From: Luethyella okanaganae
GTDB lineage: Bacteria > Actinomycetota > Actinomycetes > Actinomycetales > Microbacteriaceae
Length of the DNA stretch: 64,000 nt
Assembly (NCBI RefSeq): GCF_042660285.1
Contig: NZ_JBHSTP010000001.1
Location: 1,054,001 to 1,118,000, forward strand
Direction: 5' to 3'
Shown here: in pieces, positions 46,368 to 54,419 of the stretch
How the letters are laid out: every line of letters starts with the position of its first letter
Numbering within the stretch: position 1 is the first letter of the stretch
The notes under the pieces: model-generated
What the model saw: the letters and a program-made list of their open reading frames with translations, nothing else
Database searches by the model: none
What the model was told of the DNA's origin: nothing
Program-made: the position numbers and the translations under genes

Positions 46368-47375
46368 GTGTCCGTAAAGATCGGCATCAACGGGTTCGGC
46401 CGTATCGGTCGCAACTATTTCCGCGCCGCCCTGGCCAAGGGCAGTGATCTCGAGATCGTGGCGGTGAACGACCTCACCGACAACAGGACGCTGGCCCACC
46501 TGCTCAAGTACGACTCCATCACGGGGCGTCTCGATGCGACCGTCGAGCTCGACGGAGACAAGATCATCGTCAACGGCAAGCCGATCACGGTGTTCGAGGA
46601 GCGCGACCCGGCCAACCTTCCCTGGGGCGCTCTCGGGGTGGACGTCGTCATCGAGTCAACGGGTCGCTTCACCAAGTCCGACGATGCCCGCAAGCACATC
46701 CAGGCCGGTGCCAAGAAGGTTATCGTCTCGGCCCCCGCCACCGGTTCTGATGTTGCCACCATCGTGCTCGGCGTCAATGAGGACAGCTACGATCCTGCGA
46801 TCCACGCAGTCATCTCGAATGCATCGTGCACCACGAACTGCCTCGCGCCACTCGCCAAGGTCTTCATGGAGAGCTTCGGCATCGAGCGCGGCCTCATGAC
46901 GACCGTCCACGCGTACACCGCAGACCAGAACCTCCAGGACGGACCGCACAGCGACCTGCGTCGCGCCCGCGCAGCCGCCGCCAACGTGATCCCGACGTCG
47001 ACCGGCGCCGCCAAAGCACTCGGCCTCGTGCTCCCCGAGCTCGTCGGCAAGCTCGACGGCTATGCTCTGCGCGTTCCGGTCATCACCGGCTCGATCACGG
47101 ACCTCACGGTCACGGCCTCGCGTCCCGTCACGGTCGCCGAGATCAACGCGGCGTACAAGGCCGCTGCCGAGGGACCGCTCAAGGGAATCCTCAAGTACAC
47201 CGAGGACGAGATCGTCTCGTCCGACATCGTTGGCGACCCGCACTCCTCGATCTTCGATGCCGGACTCACCAAGGTGATCGGTGACCAGGCCAAGGTTGCC
47301 TCGTGGTATGACAACGAGTGGGGCTACTCGAACCGTCTGGTCGACCTCACCGAGTACGTTGCCGAGCGTCTCTGA
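46368..47375 (+). CDS. gap: glyceraldehyde-3-phosphate dehydrogenase
   Basis: Gap oxidises glyceraldehyde 3-phosphate with NAD and phosphate. The 335 residues start from GTG with AGGAG upstream. Present are INGFGRIGRNYFRA (dinucleotide binding), the active site ISNASCTTNCLAP with Cys154, HAYTADQN, and WYDNEWGYSNR. The pgk gene starts 13 bases downstream and tpiA overlaps pgk, which makes a gap-pgk-tpiA operon. Confidence 0.98.
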   Translation: MSVKIGINGFGRIGRNYFRAALAKGSDLEIVAVNDLTDNRTLAHLLKYDSITGRLDATVELDGDKIIVNGKPITVFEERDPANLPWGALGVDVVIESTGRFTKSDDARKHIQAGAKKVIVSAPATGSDVATIVLGVNEDSYDPAIHAVISNASCTTNCLAPLAKVFMESFGIERGLMTTVHAYTADQNLQDGPHSDLRRARAAAANVIPTSTGAAKALGLVLPELVGKLDGYALRVPVITGSITDLTVTASRPVTVAEINAAYKAAAEGPLKGILKYTEDEIVSSDIVGDPHSSIFDAGLTKVIGDQAKVASWYDNEWGYSNRLVDLTEYVAERL

Positions 47376-47388
47376 GCCGGGGTACGGC

Positions 47389-48603
47389 GTGTCGCTTCGC
47401 ACCATCGAGTCCCTCGGATCGCTCACCGGAAGGCGGGTCATCGTCCGCTGCGATCTGAACGTTCCGCTCTCAGATGGTCGGATCACCGACGACGGTCGTG
47501 TGCGCGCATCCCTGGCGACTCTCATCGCCCTTCTCGAGCAGGGTGCCCGAGTCGTGGTCATCTCTCACCTCGGGCGTCCTGACGGGATGCCGGAGTCTGC
47601 GTACAGCCTCGCGCCGGTGGCCGTTCGCCTGGCCGAACTCCTCGGACGCCCCGTGGCGTTCGCCGGGGACACCGTGGGTTCCGGGGCGCAGGCGGCGGTG
47701 GCCGCTCTCAGCGACGGAGAGATCGTCGTGCTCGAGAATCTCCGCTTCAACGCGGGGGAGACCGACAAGGACGCGGGGAAGCGCTCTCTCTTCGCAGCGC
47801 AGCTCGCGACCATGGGCGACGCCTTCGTCTCTGACGGATTCGGGGTCGTGCACCGCAAGCAGGCGAGCGTCTATGAGCTCGCCCAAGCGCTTCCGAGCGC
47901 GGCGGGTCTCCTGATCGCCGCGGAGCTCGATGTACTCGATCGTCTGACCGGATCGCCCGAGCGTCGCTATACCGTCGTTCTCGGCGGTTCGAAGGTCTCC
48001 GACAAGCTCGGCGTCATCGGTCATCTGCTGCCGCGCGTCGACTCCCTGCTCATCGGTGGCGGCATGCTCTTCACCTTCCTCGCGGCGCTCGGTCACCAGG
48101 TCGGCTCGAGCCTGCTCGAGGCCGATCAGATCGACACGGTCACGGGCTATCTCGCCGAAGCCGAGAGGCTCGGCGTGGAGATCGTCCTGCCGAGCGACGT
48201 CGTCGTGGCGTCGAAGTTCAGTGCTGATGCCGAGCGTATCGTCCGGCCGGCCGACGCGATCGAGGATACGTCGTTCGGCGCCTCCGGCCTCGGCCTCGAC
48301 ATCGGGCCCGAGACCGCCGCACGTTTCGCGGAGGTCATCCGCGACTCGAAGACCGTGTTCTGGAACGGTCCTATGGGCGTGTTCGAACTGGCTCCTTTCG
48401 CCGAAGGGACTCGCGCTGTTGCTCAAGCGCTCACAGAGGTCGATGGTCTCAGCGTCGTCGGCGGCGGGGACTCGGCGGCAGCCGTTCGCGCACTCGGATT
48501 CAACGATGACCAATTCGGTCACATTTCGACCGGTGGCGGCGCGAGCCTCGAGTTCCTCGAGGGCAAGCGTCTTCCCGGACTGGAGGTTCTCGGATGGCAA
48601 TAA
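47389..48603 (+). CDS. pgk: phosphoglycerate kinase
   Basis: Pgk makes ATP from 1,3-bisphosphoglycerate. The GTG at 47389 gives 404 residues (MSLRTIESLGSLTGRRVIVR); the frame runs further upstream inside gap. RCDLNVPLSDGRITDDGRVRAS, SHLGRPDG, VLENLRFNAGETDKD, VLGGSKVSDKLGVI, VFWNGPMGVFE and GGGDSAAAV match the family along its length. The end overlaps tpiA by ten bases. Confidence 0.97.
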   Translation: MSLRTIESLGSLTGRRVIVRCDLNVPLSDGRITDDGRVRASLATLIALLEQGARVVVISHLGRPDGMPESAYSLAPVAVRLAELLGRPVAFAGDTVGSGAQAAVAALSDGEIVVLENLRFNAGETDKDAGKRSLFAAQLATMGDAFVSDGFGVVHRKQASVYELAQALPSAAGLLIAAELDVLDRLTGSPERRYTVVLGGSKVSDKLGVIGHLLPRVDSLLIGGGMLFTFLAALGHQVGSSLLEADQIDTVTGYLAEAERLGVEIVLPSDVVVASKFSADAERIVRPADAIEDTSFGASGLGLDIGPETAARFAEVIRDSKTVFWNGPMGVFELAPFAEGTRAVAQALTEVDGLSVVGGGDSAAAVRALGFNDDQFGHISTGGGASLEFLEGKRLPGLEVLGWQ

Positions 48604-49382
48604 CCCGCACCCCGCTCATCGCGGGCAATTGGAAGATGAACCTGGATCACCTCCAGGCGATCGCCTTCGTGCAAAAGCTCGCGTGGAGCCTTTCCGACGC
48701 TAAGCACGACTTCGGCGCTGTCGAGGTCGCGGTCTTCCCGCCGTTCACCGATCTGCGTAGCGTGCAGACGCTCGTGTCCGCCGACAAGCTCCCGCTCGCT
48801 TTCGGTGCGCAGGACGTCTCCGCGCACGACTCCGGTGCATACACCGGTGAGATCTCCGGCGCTTTTCTGGCTCAGCTCGAGTGCAGCTATGTGGTCATCG
48901 GTCACTCCGAGCGGCGCACATTGCATGGAGAGACAGATGAACAGGTCGGCGCGAAGGTGTCCGCTGCACTCAAACACAACCTCGTCCCGATCATCTGTGT
49001 GGGCGAGACGGCCGAAGACCTCGAGGAGCACGGCCCGAGCGCCGTCCCGGTAGCCCAATTGCGAGGAGCTCTCATCGGTGTTGCCAGCGCGGCCGACATC
49101 GTGGTCGCCTACGAGCCGGTCTGGGCAATCGGCTCCGGGCAGGCGGCGACCCCGGAACAGGCTGAGCAAGTCGCAGCTGCCCTTCGTGGGGTTCTCGCTG
49201 AGACGCTCGGCGAGGATGTCGCGGCGAAGACGCGCATCCTCTACGGTGGCTCCGTGAAGGCCGCGAACATCGCAGGGTTCATGCGCGAACCCAACGTCGA
49301 CGGTGCCCTCGTCGGCGGTGCGAGTCTCGACCTCGACGAGTTCGCGAGCATCGTCCGCTATCAGAAGCATGTCGGATTGTAG
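48594..49382 (+). CDS. tpiA: triosephosphate isomerase
   Basis: TpiA interconverts dihydroxyacetone phosphate and glyceraldehyde 3-phosphate. The 262-residue barrel has IAGNWKMNLDHLQ (Lys), GHSERR (catalytic His), AYEPVWAIGSGQAATPEQA (catalytic Glu and loop 6), and LYGGSVKAAN. The ATG lies inside the end of pgk. It ends the glycolytic operon; secG follows after about 110 bases with its own promoter. Confidence 0.98.
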   Translation: MAITRTPLIAGNWKMNLDHLQAIAFVQKLAWSLSDAKHDFGAVEVAVFPPFTDLRSVQTLVSADKLPLAFGAQDVSAHDSGAYTGEISGAFLAQLECSYVVIGHSERRTLHGETDEQVGAKVSAALKHNLVPIICVGETAEDLEEHGPSAVPVAQLRGALIGVASAADIVVAYEPVWAIGSGQAATPEQAEQVAAALRGVLAETLGEDVAAKTRILYGGSVKAANIAGFMREPNVDGALVGGASLDLDEFASIVRYQKHVGL

Positions 49383-49435
49383 GTTCGGCGGGGGCGGGAG
49401 CGCGCGGCATCCTCTGATCGGGTGCTGCGTCAGGC

Positions 49436-49441
49436 TATAAT
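49436..49441 (+). promoter_or_regulatory. secG promoter -10 element
   Basis: TATAAT is a perfect sigma-70 -10 box about 52 bases before the secG start. No strong -35 box was seen at 16-18 bases upstream, so the strand assignment rests on the -10 and the gene direction. Confidence 0.5.
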
Positions 49442-49493
49442 TGCCTGTGGTCTTGGCGTTCCGCTGTGTACGCCGCATTGTGAAAGGTTACCC

Positions 49494-49745
49494 GTGGAGA
49501 TTCTCCAGGTTGTACTGCAGGTGCTGCTCGGCGTCACGAGCCTCTTGCTGACGATGCTCATTCTGCTGCACAAAGGTCGTGGTGGGGGCCTCTCCGACAT
49601 GTTCGGCGGTGGCGTGACATCCAACCTGGGTGCATCTGGCGTTGCCGAGCGCAACCTCAACCGCATCACGGTCATTCTTGGTCTCGTGTGGGTCGCGTGC
49701 ATCATCGTGCTCGGGCTCATCACCAAGTTCGACACCGGCGCTTAG
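49494..49745 (+). CDS. secG: preprotein translocase subunit SecG
   Basis: SecG is the small membrane subunit that assists SecYE in protein export. The GTG at 49494 has GAAAGG upstream and gives 83 residues (MEILQVVLQVLLGVTSLLLT). There are two hydrophobic helices at about residues 3-24 and 59-77, separated by the conserved glycine-rich cytosolic loop HKGRGGGLSDMFGGG. It follows tpiA, the common position in actinobacteria, and precedes rbpA. Confidence 0.95.
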   Translation: MEILQVVLQVLLGVTSLLLTMLILLHKGRGGGLSDMFGGGVTSNLGASGVAERNLNRITVILGLVWVACIIVLGLITKFDTGA

Positions 49746-49785
49746 TTCATCTCACAGCGCGGCCCTCGGTCGCGCGTTTCACAGC

Positions 49786-49847
49786 GGAGGCATCAATGGC
49801 ATCGGGGTGGCAGTGCAATCAGGGGTTCGCGCGTCGGCGCAGGCCCC
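49786..49847 (+). other. disrupted 5' end of rbpA: ribosome site, original ATG and frameshift
   Basis: GGAGG (49786-49790) lies five bases before an ATG at 49796. Read as given, that ATG enters a different frame from the RbpA body. Removing one G from the GGGG at 49804-49807 turns the frame into MASGGSAIRGSRVGAGPM, which joins in frame with the ATG at 49848 and looks like the conserved RbpA N-terminal tail (compare RGSRLGA in the mycobacterial protein). So a one-base insertion here separates the tail from the rest. Confidence 0.85.
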
Positions 49848-50165
49848 ATGGGCGAACAAGACCGGGGATTCCACGCGGATCGCGTCGCGATCTCGTACTG
49901 GGACGCCCTCGGCAACGAGACCGTTCGCTATTTCGCGGCGAACCTGCCCGAGGAGGAGATCCCGGATACGATCGACTCGCCGCAGTCCGGTCTTCCCGCT
50001 GGCCGCGACAAGGAGAATCCGCCATCGGTCGCGAAACTCGAGCCATATAAGACGCACCTCGCATATGTCAAGGAACGTCGCACGGAGGAGGAGGCTGAAC
50101 AGCTTCTCAACGAGGCTTTGCAGCAGCTGCGTGCGCGTCGCGGAAAGCTCACTCCGACCGGCTAG
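49848..50165 (+). CDS. rbpA: RNA polymerase-binding protein RbpA, lacking N-terminal tail as sequenced
   Basis: RbpA binds the sigma factor and core polymerase of actinobacteria and stabilises the open complex. The body encoded from the ATG at 49848 has 105 residues (MGEQDRGFHADRVAISYWD), with YKTHLAYVKERRTEEEAEQLL forming the basic-linker and sigma-interaction region. It has no cysteine, so the zinc site of the Streptomyces protein is absent. The first 17 residues of the normal protein are out of frame because of an extra G at 49804-49807. If real, translation would have to start at this ATG, which has only a weak AGG upstream; if a sequencing error, the gene is intact from 49796. Confidence 0.85.
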   Translation: MGEQDRGFHADRVAISYWDALGNETVRYFAANLPEEEIPDTIDSPQSGLPAGRDKENPPSVAKLEPYKTHLAYVKERRTEEEAEQLLNEALQQLRARRGKLTPTG

Positions 50166-50178
50166 TGACCAGCCTCCC

Positions 50179-52128
50179 TTAGCGCGCGTAGACTTCCACT
50201 TCGGCGAGAGAGAGCGGCATGTTGGCCGCTTCAAGCTGGAGGCGTACGTACCGCCCCGCGCCGTTGAGTGCGACGGCACGCATGTCGCCGGCCTTTCCGT
50301 CGATCCGGACTGCCGTGACGCCGGCAGTGGTCCGCGAGGCAGTCAGGTCTTGGCTGGCGAACTCCGTCTCGGAGACCATGACCCAGAAATTGCTCAGCCG
50401 GTCACCATAGGAGGCATCGGTGCGGTTGTAGATCCATACTTGGCCCACATTCGTTGAAGCTCCCAGATCCACCTGCCACCAGGCTTCCTTGGTGTCCAGG
50501 GTGTGGGTGACGGAGCCGGCATCATACGACCCGTTGGTGTTTCCATCGACCGCACGGGCGGCCAGGCCTCCCCACGCTGTTGAGTGCTGCACCGCCGGTT
50601 TGTTCAGCGCGAGGTTGGGACCGGGCCTGACGACCTCCCAGGCCATCGGCGCTCGCGTGACGAACTCGCTGGTCATCTCGCGATCCACGGTCAGGACGAC
50701 TACGAGGTCCGGCGTCGTTTTGGTGAGGGACGAGACGTCGAGGAGGAGATCACCTGTCGCGCTCTCCTCGGAGAACGCGACGGAAGTGCCGTCAAAGGCG
50801 ACTGCGGACTTCACTGTGGCGTTGAGGCGGGGAAGGCGCAGTGTGAAAGGCCGCAGATCGTCGGTGATGTGAAGGTAGATCTTGTTCCCGGCGTAGGTGG
50901 CACCGCCCACCCCGCTGTTGCGGTAGGGGCCTCCGCGTGTTCCGACGATGGTCTTCTTGTATATCTCCATCCATGCCCCGACTTCCAGCAAAGTGTTGGT
51001 GACTTCGTCTTCCAAGTAGCCCGTTTGCGTCGGCGGCACGTTGAGCAGGAGGTTGCCGTCCCCCACGGCGGTTGCCGCGATGGTCTTGACCACCGTTGAC
51101 ATGTCAGACTTGGGATGGTTCGGTTGCCAGGACCAGCTGGGCGGGGTGATCGTCATGCAGGACTCCCACGGGCGGACGGCGTTGAAACCGCCCACTTGCT
51201 GCTCCGGCGTAGTGAAGTCGCCGATCAGCGTTGGCGGGGTTGTGGCGAAACCCATGTTGCTGTAACCGCGGTCGTTGATCAGAATGCCCGCTTGCAGATC
51301 CCTCGGAACGGTGTGGAGCAACGGCGGGCGGAACGGCGTCATGTCCGCATACGGAATGCTGTCATACCAGAGAAAGTCGACGTCGCCGTACTCCGTCATC
51401 AGCTGATTCAGATGGCTCATCATGTATTCGTAGTACGTGGCGTAGTCACCCCCGACGTAGTCCGGCTGGGTCCAGTCGCGTGGCGAGTAGTAGAAACCGA
51501 GTTTGAGTCCGGCACTCCGCGTTGCATCTGCGATCTCGCGCGTCAAGTCCCGGCCCGACTGGCCCACTGGGGTGTCCGCATAGTCTGGATAGGCGGACTT
51601 CGTGACATTGTCTGCTCGGAAATTGGGGTAGCCATCATGGTGCTTCGTGGTGAAGACGAGGTAGTTCATGCCGGCCGCCTTGGCTGTTTCGGCCAGCTTG
51701 GTCGCCCAGTCCTGTTCCGGAAGAAAACTCCGGTAGGCAGTGTCGTACTCCGGGTCCGACGTTACGGACTGGTCCTTGTACTGGTTGAAGGGGGCCTCGC
51801 CGGGGCGGTAGGCGTTGCGACCCCAACCGATCTCGCGCCCGACGACTGACGAGGGATTGAAGTGGACGAACATGCCGAACCGCAGCGAGGACATCACGTT
51901 GCCAGGATCGAGCGCAGTCGCGCGCTGATTGTCTTTGGTGTCTTTGTTGTCTTTGTCTGCCCGGCTCGCGGAAGGAGCAGCGTAAGCCGCTTGTGCTCCC
52001 AGTCCGCCGACGCTTAGCGGACTTGCGACCAGGACTGGCACGGTTGCCAACATCGACGCCAGCATTCCCCGCCGACCAAACGCGCCTTTGACGGGTGAAT
52101 CCTGAGGGTTTTCGGCGTTCTTCTTCAC
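50179..52128 (-). CDS. secreted GH29 alpha-L-fucosidase with F-type lectin domain
   Basis: The 649-residue protein should release L-fucose from fucosylated glycans outside the cell. A GRRGML twin-arginine-like motif (18-23) and a hydrophobic stretch ending AQAAYAAPS (45-53) form a Tat-type signal. A KDNKDTKDN linker follows. The GH29 catalytic barrel (about 76-485) has FGMFVHFNPSS, TKHHDG (161-166) and LWYD with likely nucleophile Asp256. Residues 504-649 are a fucolectin-type domain: NLALNKPA at its start, and His542 and Arg569 spaced as in the HX26RXD motif of F-type lectins. The GTG start has AAGGGA upstream. No fucose-use genes are nearby. Confidence 0.9.
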   Translation of the reverse strand: MKKNAENPQDSPVKGAFGRRGMLASMLATVPVLVASPLSVGGLGAQAAYAAPSASRADKDNKDTKDNQRATALDPGNVMSSLRFGMFVHFNPSSVVGREIGWGRNAYRPGEAPFNQYKDQSVTSDPEYDTAYRSFLPEQDWATKLAETAKAAGMNYLVFTTKHHDGYPNFRADNVTKSAYPDYADTPVGQSGRDLTREIADATRSAGLKLGFYYSPRDWTQPDYVGGDYATYYEYMMSHLNQLMTEYGDVDFLWYDSIPYADMTPFRPPLLHTVPRDLQAGILINDRGYSNMGFATTPPTLIGDFTTPEQQVGGFNAVRPWESCMTITPPSWSWQPNHPKSDMSTVVKTIAATAVGDGNLLLNVPPTQTGYLEDEVTNTLLEVGAWMEIYKKTIVGTRGGPYRNSGVGGATYAGNKIYLHITDDLRPFTLRLPRLNATVKSAVAFDGTSVAFSEESATGDLLLDVSSLTKTTPDLVVVLTVDREMTSEFVTRAPMAWEVVRPGPNLALNKPAVQHSTAWGGLAARAVDGNTNGSYDAGSVTHTLDTKEAWWQVDLGASTNVGQVWIYNRTDASYGDRLSNFWVMVSETEFASQDLTASRTTAGVTAVRIDGKAGDMRAVALNGAGRYVRLQLEAANMPLSLAEVEVYAR

Positions 52129-52701
52129 GTGCTCGTTTCCCTTCGAACGGTGACCTCTGTGCGCTCCGTAGAGCGGATCTTCATGATTCCTACGTCGGCG
52201 CTGTGAGGTCGGCTCAGTCGCCCGTCGGGTTGAGTATGTTCCCGCAGCAAAGCCTTGTGGCCTGCATCATTGCCTCCACGTGCTAGGTATTGTACATCCG
52301 ATCTTTATCGAATGGCCATCCCGTATTTGCGAGAAATCTCGGAACAAATCCGTCTCAATTGGTGCTAAACATGCGATCTATGGCGCCTTTCCTACGGCGT
52401 CTCCACGAAGAGGTCACTAGAGTTGGTGGTAAGTCCGTCGGATGCCCGCACTGGGTGGGCCGACCTGGTACGAAGTTCGAGTTAGATCAGCAGACCTTCA
52501 AGGTCATGATGCATGGTCTGGCCTTGAGGCAGGCCGAGGATCTGTATGAGCGGCATGCGAATGACGAGTCCTTGGGGGACCTGCCAGACAGCGTGGTGAG
52601 CGATGTGCTGGAGTGGTTGTTAGGGCACGATCAGCTGTTGACTGGGTTCGCGCGGGCAGGCCGATGCCGCCCCCTCCGACGCACACCCAGCACTCCGCGG
52701 T
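52129..52701. other. AT-richer spacer between the fucosidase gene and pgl
   Basis: This 573-base stretch holds no recognised gene. The first 250 bases or so are clearly AT-richer than the surrounding sequence. It should contain the promoter of the fucosidase (read leftward). I found no inverted repeat flanking the fucosidase gene, no tRNA attachment site and no transposase remnant. One unrecognised frame is described separately. Confidence 0.6.
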
Positions 52702-52721
52702 TCAGTACGACGGGGCGATGA
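52290..52721 (+). CDS. unrecognised open frame, possible gene remnant
   Basis: A 143-codon frame starting at TTG is the longest candidate in this spacer. I do not recognise the product. Its central part reads like a soluble, partly helical protein (FKVMMHGLALRQAEDLYERH, LGDLPDSVVSDVLEWLL), with many TTG, CGG, GAT and CAT codons unlike the neighbouring genes. The end, after about residue 122, is arginine- and proline-rich and resembles out-of-frame sequence, so the frame may be a decayed fragment. It overlaps the pgl end by 20 bases, convergently. No ribosome site is clear. Confidence 0.3.
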   Translation: MYIRSLSNGHPVFARNLGTNPSQLVLNMRSMAPFLRRLHEEVTRVGGKSVGCPHWVGRPGTKFELDQQTFKVMMHGLALRQAEDLYERHANDESLGDLPDSVVSDVLEWLLGHDQLLTGFARAGRCRPLRRTPSTPRFSTTGR

Positions 52722-53472
52722 GGCTCTCCGGCACTTCCGCCGCCGCATCCTTGTCGATGAAGAAGACCGTGCGTCGGCGACCCTTGATGCCGGCGACGGG
52801 AACCTCGTCCCTGCTCGCGCCGGCCATCGCCAGGCCGAGCGCCGACGCCTTGTCCGCGCCGGCCAGCACGAGCCAGATGCGTTCGGAGGAGTTGAGCACC
52901 GGCCGGGTCAGGCTGAGTCGCTCATGAGGAGGTTTGGGCGAGTCGCGCACGGAGACGACCGCGCGATCGGCTACCTGGATGCCGGATCGGTGCGGGAACA
53001 ACGAGGCGATGTGGCCGTCGGGTCCGACGCCGAGGAAGGTGATGTCGAAGTGTGGCAGCTCGGTGCCATCCTCGGCGTGCGTCGCAAGCTCGTCGGCATA
53101 GCGCGTGGCCGCGTCGTCGAGCTCGAGTCCCTCATCGGATGCGGGGAACGGATGCACGTTGGTGGCCGGTATCGCGATGTGGTCGAGCAGAGCCTCACGC
53201 GCCTGCTGTTCGTTGCGGTCGGCGTGTCCACGGGGAACCCAGCGCTCGTCCCCCCACCAGAAGCTCACGCGCGACCAGTCGATCGTGTCGCGGGCACTGG
53301 ACTCGTTGATCGCGGCGAGAACGGCGATGCCGACGCTTCCTCCGGTCAGGACGATGTTCGCGGTGCCTCTATCATCGAGGATGTCGACGGTCTTTGTGAT
53401 GAAACGTGCCGCGACCGAGCCGGCCAGCGCCTGCTTGTCAGGATGAACGAGCACCCTGCGACTAGTCGTCAT
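52702..53472 (-). CDS. pgl: 6-phosphogluconolactonase
   Basis: Pgl hydrolyses 6-phosphogluconolactone, the second oxidative pentose-phosphate step. The 256-residue NagB-like protein shows NIVLTGGSVGIAVLAAI (phosphate loop), FWWGDERWVPRGHADRNEQ and LGVGPDGHIASLFPH, which are the family signatures. The ATG overlaps the opcA stop (ATGA). It is the last gene of the tkt-tal-pgi-zwf-opcA-pgl run. Confidence 0.97.
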   Translation of the reverse strand: MTTSRRVLVHPDKQALAGSVAARFITKTVDILDDRGTANIVLTGGSVGIAVLAAINESSARDTIDWSRVSFWWGDERWVPRGHADRNEQQAREALLDHIAIPATNVHPFPASDEGLELDDAATRYADELATHAEDGTELPHFDITFLGVGPDGHIASLFPHRSGIQVADRAVVSVRDSPKPPHERLSLTRPVLNSSERIWLVLAGADKASALGLAMAGASRDEVPVAGIKGRRRTVFFIDKDAAAEVPESLIAPSY

Positions 53473-54419
53473 GCGAGTGCTCCTGTCGTGATCGTCGTCG
53501 GAGCCCCGAGGTCAGCCAGCGCGGTGGTGATGACCTCGCCATACAGCTCATCAGGGTCGAGACGGCGCAGCTCGTCGGCGAGACAATCGCGCAGATTGCG
53601 CCTCGGGAGAGCGAGATCGTGGGTCGGCTGGTTCGGCTGGGTGAGGGTCGCGACGTTCGTCACCGAGCGAATGAGATCAACGGTTCCCGACGGGCGTACC
53701 AGGCTCACTCCGTGGATGCCGTGCGAGTCGGGCCTGTGTGTCAGCTCGTACTCCGTCTCGGCGCCGAGTGTGTCATGCAACCATGCGGCGAGCAGTGTCG
53801 TAGACGGCGAGTCCGCGGAGCCGGCCACCTGCACGGCCGTGACCGGCTCATAAGGCGGCTGGTCGAGCACGGCCGCCAGTTGTGCGCGCCACAGGGTGAG
53901 GCGTGTCCAGGCGAAGTCGGTATCGCCCGGGAGGTAGCTGTCGGCCAGACGGCCGAGCGCTCCCTGCGGATCGGGCTGCGCTGAGGCATCCGTGATGCGC
54001 CGATGTGCGATTCGCCCGAGAGGTGACGCCCCGGGCACCTCAGGCGCGGCCCCCGGCCACCAAGTCACGACGGGGGCGTCGGGCAGGAGCAATCCCATCA
54101 CGAGACTTTGCTCGTCGGTCGCTGCGTCGCCGACGGCGTGCAGGATGATGACCTCGCTCGCGCCAGCGTCGCCGCCGACTCTGATCTCGGCGTCGAGCCT
54201 CGCCTCGGCTCCGGGCTCCGTCGCGATGACGATGACACGCATGGGATGCTCGCGGGAGGCGTCGTTCGCCGCCTCGATCGCCTCCTCCTCGGTGCCGGGT
54301 TTCGCGGCGATGATGAGAGTCAGCACGCGCCCCAACGCTACCGCACCGCCCTCTTCGCGGATCTTGACGAGGGATTTCGAGATCTGGCTGGTCGTGGTGT
54401 CGGGCAGATCGACGATCAT
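53469..54419 (-). CDS. opcA: glucose-6-phosphate dehydrogenase assembly protein OpcA
   Basis: OpcA is required for assembly or activation of glucose-6-phosphate dehydrogenase in cyanobacteria and is conserved beside zwf in actinobacteria, where the detail of its action is less well established. The 316-residue protein begins MIVDLPDTTTSQISKSLVKI and contains GGAVALGRVLTLII, LLPDAPVVTWWPGAAP and SLVRPSGTVDL, all family-like. The ATG overlaps the zwf stop, and pgl overlaps its own stop, so translation of the three is coupled. Confidence 0.95.
   Translation of the reverse strand: MIVDLPDTTTSQISKSLVKIREEGGAVALGRVLTLIIAAKPGTEEEAIEAANDASREHPMRVIVIATEPGAEARLDAEIRVGGDAGASEVIILHAVGDAATDEQSLVMGLLLPDAPVVTWWPGAAPEVPGASPLGRIAHRRITDASAQPDPQGALGRLADSYLPGDTDFAWTRLTLWRAQLAAVLDQPPYEPVTAVQVAGSADSPSTTLLAAWLHDTLGAETEYELTHRPDSHGIHGVSLVRPSGTVDLIRSVTNVATLTQPNQPTHDLALPRRNLRDCLADELRRLDPDELYGEVITTALADLGAPTTITTGALA

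Noticed and set aside
51935..51960. Short repeats of GTCTTTG near the fucosidase N-terminus
   Set aside because: They encode the KDNKDTKDN linker after the signal peptide and read as normal low-complexity coding sequence.
50179..52701. Possible transposon or prophage carrying the fucosidase
   Set aside because: I found no transposase, integrase, terminal inverted repeat or target duplication at either edge, so only an insertion of unknown mechanism is proposed.
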